64,000 nt of DNA from Onthophagus taurus (GCF_036711975.1 NC_091973.1:5580001-5644000), one strand, 5' to 3'; positions 22,900 through 35,550 are shown, counted from the first letter of the stretch. Translations and numbers: made by a program. Notes: generated by a model not told the origin, from the letters alone.

Positions 22900-24636
22900 A
22901 TGGCTGGAAGGAGTAGGATTATAAATTTAATGCAAACAATCACGGCTGCTTCGTAAGTAGAAACAATAATTTCGCGGAAAACTAAATTTGCGGATTTTAG
23001 GTGTAAATGTCCGGCACATTCTCAAACAGCTCATCACGCAACGATCCCAAATGCGTTGCCTACTAAAGAATATGCGTTCGAAGTAAATTTTTGTTTCGTT
23101 ATTTGTCAGGTTGTTTAATTTTTTGTGAATTAGGTCACTTCGTCAACAATACGGTATGGGCCCGGAGTGACTAAGGAAATTGGCATGGATTTAGTAAATA
23201 GGAATGCCAACTACGTTTGCGTTCTAACAGACAAAAATTTGGTTAATTTACAACCAGTGCAAACTACATTAGATTCACTCACGAAAAACGGCGTCAAATA
23301 TGAAGTTTTTGATGACGTCAGAGTGGAACCCACCGATTACAGGTAAAACCAATTACGTCATTACCTCATTTAAATTTCGAATTTATAACAATTACTAAAG
23401 TTTCCAACATTCTTTTTGCGCAGTTTGCAAAATGCAATTAATTTCGCGAAAAGTAAGGATTTTGATTCTTATTTAGCGGTTGGAGGCGGATCTGTTATCG
23501 ATACTTGCAAAGCTGCTAATTTATACGCCTGCGATCCTGACGCGGAATTTTTAGATTACGTTAATGCGCCAATTGGAAAAGCAAAAGCTGTTACGGCAAA
23601 ATTAAAACCGATGATTGCCAGTACGTTTATTAAATAAATATTTGTAATTTACTTTTTCAATACAAATTTTAGTTCCAACAACCTCCGGAACAGGTAGCGA
23701 ATCAACGGGAATAATCATTTTTGATTTGAAAAAATTGAAAGCAAAAACTGGAATTTCTAGTCCGGCTCTTAGACCTATTTTGGGAATTATTGATCCTCTT
23801 CATACCCTTTCCTTACCTGAACGAGTTGCTGCTTACAGCGGTTTTGATGTTTTTTGTCATGCTTTAGAATCGTTCACCGCGATACCATACAACGAAAGAA
23901 CTCCTTGCCCAACAAATCCCAAATTAAGACCACCCTACCAAGGACAAAATCCCGTTTCGGACGTTTGGGCCAGATATGCCTTAAACATAATTGCCAAGTA
24001 TTTTGAAAGGGCCGTTTTTAACCCTGACGATTTAGAAGCAAGATCAAACATGCATTTAGCATCCACCATGGCTGGAGTGGGATTTGGAAATGCAGGCGTT
24101 CATCTTTGCCATGGTTTATCTTATCCAATATCTGGTTTAGTTAGATCTTTTAAACCGGATGGTTACGATGACGACCACGCCATCATCCCTCACGGTTTAT
24201 CCGTCGTCATGTCATCTCCGGCCGTGTTTAGTTTTACCGGACCATCATGTCCCGAAAAACATCTTGAAGCCGCTGGAATTTTAGGCGTCGATGTTTCAAA
24301 TGCAAAACGAGCCGACGCTGGTGCTATTTTATCAGATGTTATGAGGAAGTATATGGATAAGATTAAGATTGAAAATGGATTACAGGCTTTGGGTTTTACT
24401 AATGAGGACATTCCAGCACTCGTCAAGGGAACTTTACCACAGGTAATTTTTTTCAAGGAATTAAAAAACGATTAAATTTATTATCGAATGTAGAGATATA
24501 GATAATTGACTTTTTTAAGATGTTATCTTAATAATAATTTATTTTTTGTTAGGAACGTATCACAAAGATGGCACCCAGACCGCAATCCGAGGAAGATCTT
24601 GCTGGGTTATTTGAGAAATCTATGAAGATATATTAA
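22900..24636 (+). CDS. ADHFE1: mitochondrial hydroxyacid-oxoacid transhydrogenase (iron-type alcohol dehydrogenase)
   Basis: Six exons with matching phases: 22900-22952, 23001-23082, 23134-23342, 23424-23620, 23673-24442, 24553-24636. They give 464 residues, about the length of human ADHFE1. The family oxidises 4-hydroxybutyrate while reducing 2-oxoglutarate in mitochondria; the Drosophila counterpart is T3dh. Visible landmarks are the KCPAHSQ segment near the N-terminus, the nucleotide-binding [11 protein letters not shown], and [11 protein letters not shown]. The four expected metal ligands are present: Asp239 and His243 ([10 protein letters not shown]), His327 (CHGLSYP) and His354 (IPHGLS). 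The N-terminus [18 protein letters not shown] is basic and free of acids, as for a mitochondrial presequence. All residues needed for activity appear present. Confidence 0.95.
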
Positions 24637-24656
24637 TTCGATGTATATAAAAAAAA

Positions 24657-24662
24657 ATAAAT
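24657..24662 (+). terminator. poly(A) signal of ADHFE1
   Basis: AATAAA lies about 20 bases after the stop codon at 24636, giving a very short 3' UTR. It is followed by a T-rich run. Confidence 0.6.
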
Positions 24663-26034
24663 ATATATAAATATAATTTTTTTTTTGATTGCGATTTTGT
24701 ATTACAAATTCTTTTAAGTGATGACGAAATATAAATTCAACTTCGACATGAATCATCTGGGCATGATTAAGTTCTAATCATGATGAAATTCTTTCCTCAA
24801 AAACGTATTTCTTGCTATTAAAACATAATAGGTACTAAAAGTGTAGTGTTTGTGACCTTGGGAGTTTCATAAAAGTTGATGATCCAGCAAAAAACAATAA
24901 TAAAAAACAAAAACATACTGGAGGACTCATTTTTAGTTTTAATTTACATCAACAATCAGTATTTGTGTTTATAGTCGATTGAAAATAATCTAAAAATCTA
25001 TCTTATCTAGTATCTTTGATTAACTGAGATATTTCAAATTATGATTGATGCTTGTTTATATCTGAATTGAATAAGTTGTTTTATATAGAATTATTGTTTT
25101 CGTTTCTCTTCATCTAAAACTTGGAATAAAATTGAAAGTAATTAATAAAATTGTATTCAATACTTTCTATAATATCTACATACATTTTGACATTATTACA
25201 TTAAATATATATTATATGTTTAACGTACATCAAAAGCTATAATTTTCTTTTTTTATTTTTTAAAACATCTTTTTTTATTCTCTGTATCATCGGTTAGCAT
25301 GTTTGTGCGGTTCTGAATACTGCAAAATAATAAAGAAAAAAAATACTGTTCGTTGGTGAGAAACGAAAACCGCAAAAAGGGTGCGAGCCTTTTTTCGTGG
25401 GAAATAAATAAATAACGCGACGTTTTAAAACTAAACAAAAAAATTATTATGTACAAAATAGTTTATTATTTTAAATCGATTAGAGAAACTAAAATTACTA
25501 TTTGGAGGAGGTCGAGTTGCGTAACATCTCTTTGGTTGCCCCTTATCTATTAAAGGAAAAAGGGTTGATGGTTTGTGGAGGAGCGAATCGCAAGGCCAAA
25601 CACAAACATGCTACTGCGTCGCCGCGCTTTTTTTTTAAGTTTAGGTACATGGTCAGTCGAATTGAACATTCGAGGACAGGATCGGAACGGAAAGCTACAC
25701 GATAAACAATCACAATAACTATCAATACCGATATCATCAACGGTTAATATCTTTCGCATCGTAACATAAACGTACCGGGAAATTAATTAAAAAAAATTAA
25801 CTTAATGACTAGCAAAAATAAATGAAGAGTAAACGTTAAAAAAAATAATTAAAAAAGAAGAAAAAAATGCAGTTTACGATAGGAAGTAAAATTCGTAATC
25901 CTGGTAAATACCTAACAATGGCCGTAGTTAACGTATGGCAGGCGCTTGTAACCTTACACGTGAATTAAAAACCAGTGCGGCGTACAATAAAAAACATTCA
26001 AGTTAACGTTACAAGGTCGATCCGTGCCGCTTAT
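24663..26034. other. convergent intergenic region and ASAP 3' UTR
   Basis: The plus-strand dehydrogenase gene ends at 24636 and the minus-strand ASAP gene ends at 26035, so this 1.4 kb holds the ASAP 3' UTR on its right side. It is AT-rich. Short open frames at 25253-25759 lack domains and overlap in both directions. Confidence 0.5.
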
Positions 26035-29000
26035 TTAATCCTGGAGCATGTGGACGAAACTTATAGGAAACATTCCCTTACGAACCGGCTCATTTTCCAC
26101 CATCCCCTCCATCCAATTATCATCATCCGTATGTTCGTTAGTAACTATTATTATTTCGCCCTCTTTAAACGACAGCTCATCGTCGTTATCCGCCTGACAA
26201 TCATACAAAGCCCTGCATCTTCTCAAACCGCTTCCATTTGGAGTATAAGAAGTCCTGCTTACAGTTGGTCTTTGAGACGACGATACAGAACCAAGCAAAA
26301 TCGGACTTGATGTTAACTTGTGCGGTGGCGAATCTGAAGCCTATTAAAACCCGCATTTTTAAAATGTTTTATTATTATTACAACTAAAGGAGGAAGAAAT
26401 AAAGGGAAGAAGATATTAAAAAAAAAATCTTCACACCAAAAAGGATTAATTTGATGATTACATGCGCATTCGAATCATATAGAATATCGACCAGTGTAAG
26501 ACATGTCTTAAGCTTATTTCATCATTTTTCCAACACAATGAAGAACTAAGAAATTGCCTAATTTGAACTAAGCTATAAAAAGACATGCATTTTAACTCAT
26601 ATAAGACATCTCTTAAACGTTTTATTATTATTTCATTTTATTGATTTAATTGATTTTCAATTTAATAAACCCAATTAATATAAATTATTATTTTTAATGA
26701 ATATTACAAAAAAAATATACAAGCACACTCCTATTATGGCAGGAAATAAAATTTTGTTAGTTTTGTTCAAGAAAGGTAATCACGCAACGTCAAAGTCATG
26801 CAACAAAAACGTCTTTTACCCGGTCATTCCGTTCCGACATACTTTCCAAGCCAATTTTGCATCTCCTCTGCAAACAACTAACCTCAATATCTAACAAAGA
26901 CCTTTGAGTTGTATGTTAGTCGTATCGTACGTTGATGGGATTTGTTAGGAAAGTTTGGATGAAACTGAAAATGTTTTGGGAAACTTACCCGTCGGGGCGG
27001 TGGAACTGGATTGTGCATCGGATCCAACTCAGATCCTAACGATGAGATACTTTCCGTGGAACGTCCGTTCGATAATCGAGGACTCGGAGCAGGTGGAGGC
27101 GGATTTTGTGGCCTCTTTATTTTTGGATCGTGAGATATGACTAGCTTTCCTATCATAAAAATTTCATTCAAAAAATAATGTTGTTTTAAGAAATTTTTTA
27201 GTACCCATATGTATCACAGATCTTGCACCCGAACTGGAATCGCTACTAGGGGACCGTTTGTGCGTGTGGTTTAACGTGTGATAACCCGCCGCAACTGGAT
27301 CTGAAGGAGTCCTGCTGTGACTACTTGGTAATGTTCCATACATAGCCGATCCCATACTTGACGATGGTGGTGGAGGTGCAACTCTCTTTTTCAAACTACC
27401 ATGTACGTTTGCTAAATAAAAATTAAAGAATACATATTTTTACTCAGATAAATTAAATTTTTTTATAAGGCACATTGAACATCGAATGAAAGCCCATGCG
27501 GAGGTCGCCCGTTTGGTACACAGAAGGGTAAAAACCCTGTGCGGCTCGCAAGCAAGAGAGCTGGATTGGATCAGCGGATCTGCGGTTATTCGCCCAGCGA
27601 TCGCTTTTCGAGTGCAACATACCAATCACAGGCTTCCTAGACGGCTGTGGCGGTGGAGGCATTTGCCTCGTGTTACTGTTTACGCTACTACCTGATTGTA
27701 AGCTATCGCACGTTGACGACCTGGACCGCAATGTTATTGGAGAATCACCACCTCCTCCTGTATAACTAGGAGGTCTCGATCTATTCTTCTTCTCTGGTGT
27801 TAAGGAACCATTCTAATTATAAAAGTAAAAATAAATATAAATAATTTCAGATAAATTATTAAAGGTCATTCTTACCCTATCATCAATAATAGTTTCATCA
27901 TCTGAAAAATCAGTAGAACCATCATCATGTGACAGATTCCAATCTATATTAATATTGTCAAAAAAGCTCTTTTGTCGATTGGCAGCATTTTGTAGTAATT
28001 CCTGGCAGGCATGATGTCCGTGCTCTTCAGCGATATCCAGCGCAGTTTTATTTTGAGAATTGAGCACGGTGGTGTCGACGCCACTGCGTAATAAGAGTTT
28101 CATACATTCAACTTGATTGCGAAATGCCGCTAAATGCAAAGCGGTGTTCAATCCGACCCGTTCCTGGATGACGGAACGTCCCGTTTGTCGATTTAAGCCG
28201 TGTATCGACATGTTTTGTATTAAGAAGTCGACCAGCGGTAGCGTTTTATTGTTTGCTAATAACACGGCGTGATGTAAAGATGTCATCTTTTCGCCGAAAG
28301 TTTGTGTAGGATATAAAGCATTCAAATCGACGTTTTCGCCAAAAGCTTGTAACAGTTCTAATAAATTTCCATTATTTACGGCTTTTTCTAAAACTTCAAA
28401 TTTTTCTTGTTCCGTTTGACAAGTTTTTAATGCATATAATTTATCTACGTATTTCGCGCGGATAAAATTACAACGATCATCCCTATTATCAAAAAAATAA
28501 ATGTTATACAATAATTAAAAATTCAACAAATATTTACATTGAGCTGGACGGAGTTAGTTTACTTCCATAGGGTAGTTTGGCTTCCATAACATCATTAAAC
28601 GATTGATTGGTCATAAATCGAGCCAATAAAAGTTGACTAGTACCGACATTATCCAACGTCAGCGATTGAATCCGAGAAATGTGAACCCCAAGATCCCGAT
28701 GAATTCCCGAACACTCAATACACACGATGATACCAAAGTTAGTTGAAAGCCAAGTTGCATCGTTTTGCGAATTACAATCGCAACAATGGTCGTTACCCGG
28801 AATCCGTTGTATAAATCGTATTATCGTTTGTTGTAGCTCAATCAAACTATGATTAACTTTATCTCCACCCGTTTTACTACTATTATCAAAAGCTTTCATA
28901 AGCGCCATTTCCTTACAATTTACCAATACTGACATCCATGCATGTTGATCCTCTTCATTTTCAGCTTGAAAGTGGTAGGTTCGGTTATCTAAAAAGTAAT

Positions 29001-32000
29001 CGTTTCAAGGAGGTTATTTTTAATATATGTGTCTCACGTAATTGGTTCGTTAGAACTTTTTTAGGTTCCACTATTCGTACAGTTTTGAAATTTTGGGTTG
29101 TTCATTCGGAACTTTTGATCTAAAATATTTTCAAGATGGTCGCCACTTAAATATAACTTTAAATGGAATGCCTTTAAAATAATTTTAGTTTCAACAAATT
29201 TAAATTCGATCCTGTACTTGTCTGCCGACTTTTATTTATGACCGTCAAAAAAATCAATGTTGTTTGAAATTGTGGTATAGTTTCCGATATTTCTGATGAT
29301 TTTTACGACCGTGGGAAATAGTACTGGTAATAATTATCGCTGGGATAAATCACGTCAAGACACCTGATTTATGATAGGCCGTCGCATCGTAACGAACTAA
29401 GTGCAGGGGCGCACTTCTCTTTTATTTTATGCAAATATTTTTTTTACGCATAAAAAAACAAAAAAACACTTAAACAGTTATACTATTGTTAAACTATTGT
29501 ATACATTTAAGAAATACAAATTTTAAATAAATTGTATTTTCACACAATATTTAAATTTTTAAATATTATGTTTTAGTAATTTTCGTTAATGCGGACCAGA
29601 ACAAATTACGCCAGAGTTTGGGGTTCGTAAAGTATTGGACATAGCAGGTCTTATTTTTTATAAACAAATGTGTTTTTAAGTAAATAAATACGTTATAAAC
29701 TTAGGCAAAAGATTTAATTGGAGGAGCATATAGTTTAGCAGCCAAAAATTTTGAAAGATATCACTTTATTTAATAGAAAGAACAGGATATTTTGGACAGA
29801 AATTTAAAGAAAATACTAGTTTGGCCGTGGTGCGTCGAAATTTTGAACGTGTTTATAAACAGGTGCTCACACATCTCCTCCGTATTAAGATTGATAAAAT
29901 TTGTTTATTTGTAAAAATCGAATGTTTTTACAAATAAACAAATTCACCTCAAAGCAAGCTATTGTTCCATCTACCGTTTTGTTCGACGTTCGGTAAAATG
30001 TTATTATTAAAGAAAAATTAAAAAATCGGTCCAATCGGGTCACGCCAGGTCGAAATCAAAGTTGAGTGGTACAAAAATTAATGGATCATGCGTGACTCAC
30101 GTAATTTGTACATCTCTACATGGAACGTCCCATATTTTATTAGCCTACCCGAAAGGGAATTAATTCTCTACAAATTATCTATAAACATTCCTATACCTAT
30201 TTATTGTAGTTTCTCTCATATTAGGAAATTTTTATTACATTCGCCATAATACAAAATATTTGAAATTTAAATATCGACGTGGGAATAATTTGCCATGATG
30301 TTATGACTCTACACAGGTCGTCAAATGTAACTAATCACAACAATAACACAAACATGGAGCAAAAACTATCAAAATTCGGTAAACCGGAAGTGGTGGCCAT
30401 TTTGAATATATTTTTTGAAAAAAATTTAAACCTGTACGAATAGTGGAACCTGAAAAAGTTGGGGTTTTTAGCTGGTGCATGGGCCTTTCACATATTAATC
30501 CATCACCAGCTATTTATCTAACCTAAAACATAACCAACTTACATGATACAAGATCAAAACATCGCTTATCATCTGGAACCACTTTAATCTGACATGTTAA
30601 TAAGTTTACTTTGGTAGGAGGTTTGCTTTCATCAGCATGACATATATCTAGGTAACCTTCAGCTTGGACTTTACATTTTCTTTTTTGCCAAACGCGGCGC
30701 ATTTTTCCTTCGGACTTTTTGAGTAAATGTCCGCTACGAGTGACGCCGTGGAGTTTATCGCCTTGGAGTTGGTGCAAAGAGTAACCCGCCGAACCTCTTT
30801 CGCCAGAAGAACCCACCTCTTTTTCTATGCTAGGAGTTGTACGAATCAAATTCCTTAATTCGGTTAATTTGCGCTTTTCCTCGTCGTGTTTCTGTCGAAT
30901 CTTTTGCAATTTTATCGATAAGTCTGCTACGTAACTCCCGAAATGTTCAATAGTTTTTAGACCATCTTGAAAATAACTTTAAATAAAACGAATTAATTAT
31001 ATTTTAATACTTATTAAGTTTTAATAGAACTTACTTCGTTTGCGCATGATAATATTCTACTAAATTCTGCAATAAATCAATCCCTTTTTTTGTTTTAATT
31101 TCATTATATTTAATTAAATACTAAAAAAAATTGTATTAGAGCGTCATAATTATACGAAAAAAAGAACTTACTTCACACATATGCAATTGAAACAACCTCC
31201 TTTCTTTTTCCATTTCATCAGCAATTTCAGAACTATTTATTTCCGTGCGAATCATCCCCGCTTCTTTAGCTTGCTGTTTCTTTTCCTTCTCAATCTTAAC
31301 AAATTTATTTTCATAATCCTTCCACGCTTTATCGAACGGCCGCTTCAAATCGCCCTTCACGCCGCGCAAATCCCCTTTAAGTAGATTATCAAGCGGAAAC
31401 ATAACAATGTTATTCAAATTTTGCATCAAAGTTTTCATTAGTGCCGATAGTTCTTTTGTTACGACCGAAAATTTAAGGAAAGCGGCCCCGATATCGCTGT
31501 CCTGGTCTTTCGATGCCTCACTAATCTTTTCCAACGCTCTAACCAGACACATTTCATTCTCCACATGATCTGAAAATAATTAATAAAAAAGTCGAATTTT
31601 TGTAAATTTATTGAACGTGTTTTTTACTTTGTCCTGATGTTAATATTGCCTTTATGGCTTTGCGCATCTTGCTCAACCCATCCCGGTCGTAATCTAAGGT
31701 CTGCAAAATTAAATTTATTATTACTAATGTTATTATTACATTTTGTAATATATGGAGAGAAAAGTGATGAAAAAGGGTTTAATGAAATCTTCTTGATTTT
31801 AATTTTAGAGCCAAAAATTCAAAAAATAAATTATTATAATAATTTTCTTTGGTTATTTACAGGGTGTCATAAAAGTCTAGGAGCCCTACTTTGGGATGCA
31901 ATCTTGCATGTCTTATTCTTAGTAAAAACTCGTTCAAAAATCCAAAGGACCGACGTCTTCGAAGTCGGCCGAGATTTCTTATATCAAAAGACATAACATT

Positions 32001-33171
32001 GACCTATTTCAAAGATGTCGACCGCCATAAGTACTGTTCGTGATATTTAGGGAGGCCGACGTCTTCGAAGTCGGCCGAGATTATTTCGCGAACAATTCTT
32101 ATGGCGCATTGGATTCCTGCCATAAGGCTAAGATGCAATGCTAAGTACAAGGCTAAGGTGGTTTAGCAGTACTCCTTTGACTTTTCCATGTGGTCAGATC
32201 TTGAGAGTAAGGCCTGTACTACTCCCCACAAGATTCCCCAATCATGCTTGTGTGAAATTTATATCAAATTCTGTGCTTCTGTTTTTATTTACTGGACTTT
32301 TGTGACACCATGTATTATTTTTGATAATTTGAGTGATGATGGGTTTTGGCTCAAAATATAATAACAATTTCAAATAAATGGAAGAACTTTATACCCACTG
32401 TAGATAACCTGATTTACTATAAATTCACTTAAAAAAATTGATTTAATTTATAACACCAGATTACCTGCAATGGTTTACAATCTTCTTGTATTAACTTTGA
32501 TCTTGTACTCCACTTTATATTATTTCTTCAAATGCAAAAACTGTGTTATTGAAATTTTTGTTCAATAACAGGATGATCTGAATACACACTAAGAATATAT
32601 ATAAAAGAATTTAAAAATTGAACAGGTTGTTTATGAAATATTTAAAGAATAGAATAACATAACAATTAAACCTTGTTGATACAATCCGTAAGTGGAAGCT
32701 TGACCATTTTTGAATGATTGTACTAAATGGATTGAAACAAGTGTCCTTAGGCTTTATATAAAAAAATAAATTGTTGAGCAAGAAATTTGTTACTTAAACA
32801 TGTCAGTGACGATATTGAATTCAAATAACTTTTAATCTATAGAGGAAATTGGTTTATCAACATTTCCTGGGTTTACATAATTTTTAGGTGAATAATTCAA
32901 TATAAAAATGCTTGAATGTTTAGTAATATAACAAAAAATCCGGAGAATTTAAGATTGTTTAAAAACATTTTTTAAATAAAGCGAATACTCGGAATATATT
33001 TGATATGAATATTGATTATGAACAAAAAAAGTTTTTGGCACTTACCTCTTCGAGCGAGGAAATAGTGTTTTTACATTCTTGCATACGAGATACAAACGTT
33101 GAGGTAATTGGCGAGTTATAATCTTCCCTGGTTTCGTTAACAAACTCTGATACAGGTATAGTATGAGGCAT
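26035..33171 (-). CDS. Asap: ASAP-type Arf GTPase-activating protein (BAR-PH-ArfGAP-ANK-SH3)
   Basis: Eleven exons on the minus strand: 33046-33171, 31628-31700, 31172-31569, 31035-31120, 30543-30976, 28538-28988, 27876-28482, 27536-27812, 27205-27411, 26989-27140, 26035-26340. Phases agree throughout and give about 1038 residues (vertebrate ASAP1 has about 1130). Domains: BAR (about 10-260, with [19 protein letters not shown] and [15 protein letters not shown]), PH (about 310-405), ArfGAP zinc finger (Cys441, 444, 462, 465 and arginine finger Arg470 in CIECSGIHR), ankyrin repeats (about 550-680), a proline-rich region, and a C-terminal SH3 (about 978-1038, [15 protein letters not shown]). 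ASAPs stimulate GTP hydrolysis on Arf at membranes and link to actin and adhesion. The start [10 protein letters not shown] is chosen because the frame has no ATG further upstream. The exon ending at 27536 has a weak donor (GTTTTT). Confidence 0.93.
29170..29560 (+). repeat. dispersed repeat, copy A (in an ASAP intron)
   Basis: This segment includes GACTTTTATTTATGACCGTC, TTTTTACGACCGTG, AATAATTATCGCTGGGA, AATCACGTCAAG and CTTTTATTTTATGCAAATAT. It closely matches, in opposite orientation, sequence at about 61335-61700 inside an LRIG intron. The blocks keep the same order over about 350 bp, so both are copies of one mobile-element family. Confidence 0.75.
29899..29943. repeat. perfect 19-bp inverted repeat (hairpin)
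   Basis: ATTTGTTTATTTGTAAAAA at 29899-29917 is repeated as its exact reverse complement at 29925-29943, with a 7-base loop. It lies in the large ASAP intron near dispersed repeats and is probably a remnant of a foldback element. Confidence 0.75.
31859..32313. mobile_element. 455-bp MITE with mariner-like ends (in ASAP intron 1)
   Basis: The left end (TACAGGGTGTCATAAAAGTC) and the reverse complement of the right end (TACATGGTGTCACAAAAGTC) match at most positions, and both are bounded by TA, as for Tc1/mariner-type insertion. No coding capacity is seen. Inside are two copies of a CpG-rich near-palindrome, CCGACGTCTTCGAAGTCGG, at 31950-31968 and 32056-32074, each followed by CCGAGATT. Confidence 0.75.
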
Positions 33172-33673
33172 GATGTCAAAAAACGTCAAACTAGCATCGA
33201 ATTTCAGTTCATCACCTCGCGCAGAACGTACGTACGCCAAAACATTCTAAGCCTCCGCAACAATCACGTCGTTGATATCTTCGTGTGCAATTTGGTTCTG
33301 TTCCCTTTCTTTTTAAATATCCCGCAAACGTACCGTCATATTGATATTTTACATTGTTCGCATAATTCCGCAACTTTTTTTAGGATTGTTGACCATCACT
33401 GACATCCGTAGAAACTGTCAACAACCTACCATACCGACTGATCAAATTACCGGCACTGTCAATTTAGCCGATAATATACAGTAATTTATATTATCAACAT
33501 TTTACATCTATTGATTTTTTTTCATTAATAAAAACAAAAATTTTAAATAATTAATTTACTTTAACATATTACATTAATAACTGAAATTATTGAAACGTAG
33601 CTATTTTAGTACTTAATATTGCAAAATTCTTTATAGACTTAATCAAACCGATCATGTGACACCGAATAGAAGT
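33172..33673. promoter_or_regulatory. divergent promoter interval between ASAP and BLOC1S5
   Basis: Only 502 bp separate the ASAP start codon (minus strand, 33171) from the BLOC1S5 start codon (plus strand, 33674). Both promoters and 5' leaders must lie here, unless upstream non-coding exons exist. No clear TATA box was identified. The left part is relatively CpG-rich and the right part AT-rich. Confidence 0.55.
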
Positions 33674-35550
33674 ATGTCTGACATCGTTAAAGGTTTGATA
33701 CGCTATTTTACGACTAAAATAACAATTTAATTATTAATTTATGGTATTTACAGAAGTGGGTACTATTTGGAGCAGACTTTTTGATCACAAAGCGTTTTTA
33801 AATGGCGAAATAAGGTTCACGTTACAGGAATTCGAGGTAAGATTTTTTTAGGTTAATTTTAAAGAACGCGACGGAAACTTTAAATTAATTATAAATTATT
33901 ATTTAAAATATTAAGTATTTACCAATAAAATAGAATTAGAACAAATTAATTTAAATTATTTAGTCACGAGAACCAATTTTTTAGGTTATATTTTTGATAT
34001 CTGTCAAATTTAAATTTTTTATATTTAAATTTTTAAAAAATTTTAATCTTGAGAAATTTTTAAAAATTAATTAATTGTAAAAATCAGATTATATAGATTT
34101 ATTATGAAATGTTATTCTTAAAATTAAAGCTTTTTCGATTTTTAACATTTTCATGCTGGTAACTACTTCCAGAATCCAGAAATAAAGATGTTATGTTTAA
34201 ATAAGCTGATCTATCATTACATGTCGCAGTGTGCTGATGTAATTATCCATTGTACAGCCTCGCCCGCAAGCGACCTCGGCTTAGGTGGACGAAATCATAG
34301 ATTCTCCAACCTAATTAAAGCCGAGGCGGTACATTGTGTTGTTCACTTTCGGGTTGATATGATATCAATTGTACAGCCTCGCCCGCAAGCGACCTCGGCT
34401 TAGGCGGGCGAAATCAGAAATTTCACATTGTAAGCTTAAACCCTGTAATGGATTGATATAATAATAAATGTAGAGCCTCGCCCGCAAGCGACCTCGGCTT
34501 AGGTGGGTATAGTCATAGATTTCCCACGTTAATTAAAGCCGAGGCTTCTTGCGACCGAAGCGTTGCAATGTTTTGTTCAATTTGGGGTTGATATTATATT
34601 AATTGCACAGCCTCGCCCGCAAGCGACCTCGGCTTAGGCTTGCGAAATCATAGATTCCACATTATAACCTTAAACCCCGCAATGGATTGATATGATAATA
34701 CTAATTGTAGCGCCTCGCCCGCAAGCGACCTCGGCTTAGGCGGGCAAAGTCATAGATTCTCCAACCTAATTAAACCCGAAGTCGTTTGCGGATGAGGCGT
34801 TGCAGTGTGTTGTTTAATTTCTGGTTAATATGATATTAATTGTACAGCCTCGCCCGCAAGCGACCTCGGCTTAAGCAGGCGAAATCAGAAATTCTACATT
34901 GTAAGCTTAAACCCCGCAATGGATTGATATGATAATAAATGTAGAGCCTCGCCCGCAAGCGACCTCGGCATAGGCGAGCAAAGTCGTAGATTCTCCACTC
35001 TAATTAAAGCCTTCTTACCACCGAAGCGTTGCAATGTTTTGTTCAGTTCGGGGTTGATAAGGAATTAATTGTACAGCCTCGACTTAGGCTGACACCAACA
35101 TTATTTCATAATGTTTACAAATAAGTAGTCTTTATAAATAGGATTGAATAAAATAATTATTAATAATGTTTTCAATTTATTTTATAGACGATAAGAGGTG
35201 ATCAAGAAGTTCAAAATTTATTTGCGCTCCTAGAAAAAATAACAGATATAAAAGGTACCCAAATACCGCGTATAAAACAACTCTCAGAATCGACGTTATC
35301 GCAAACAGTGGAAGTGTTAAATAATTCTTTGGATATTTGTGATAAAATCAACGCTTTAGAAGAAAAATATAAAAACGATATTGCTTTAGAGTTGTGCCGT
35401 GAAAATCGAAATACGGAATGGGAAAAATTTGTCGATGATATCTCGTTTACGTGTAAAAGATTGGATAATACTTTTGAAGAGAAAGAAGAGGAGCTACAAG
35501 AATTTTATCGCGACTTAGAAAAAAAGCTTTACATAAGAAATTCAGTATAA
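33674..35550 (+). CDS. BLOC1S5: BLOC-1 subunit 5 (muted homologue)
   Basis: Three exons: 33674-33692, 33754-33836 and 35188-35550. They are phase-consistent and encode 154 residues (human protein 187). The N-terminal block with WSRLFDHKAFLNGEIRF followed by LQEFE matches the SRLLDHRP..GEIRYFVKEFE signature recalled for BLOC1S5/muted. The rest is a highly charged coiled coil (EEKYKNDIALELCRENRNTEWEKF and onward). The protein is a subunit of BLOC-1, which sorts cargo to lysosome-related organelles such as insect pigment granules. Intron 2 (1.35 kb) contains a CpG-rich repeat array. The stop codon at 35548-35550 is one base from the next gene's ATG, and no poly(A) signal lies between, suggesting a shared transcript. 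Confidence 0.88.
34256..35095 (+). repeat. CpG-rich higher-order repeat array in BLOC1S5 intron 2
   Basis: Seven copies of a core, CCTCGCCCGCAAGCGACCTC followed by GGCTTAGG, begin near 34256, 34374, 34474, 34609, 34710, 34846 and 34945. A truncated eighth copy lies near 35075. Spacing alternates between about 100 and about 118-136 bp because two spacer types alternate: one reading into TAGAGCCTCG, the other into TACAGCCTCG. The repeat unit is therefore a dimer of about 236 bp. The array starts and ends inside the intron, away from its splice sites. Confidence 0.9.

Noticed and set aside
33172-33240. Upstream extension of the ASAP N-terminus reading AYVRSARGDELKF
   Set aside because: The frame upstream of [10 protein letters not shown] begins only with TTG after an in-frame TAG and has no ATG; the ATG at 33171 aligns with the start region of vertebrate ASAPs.
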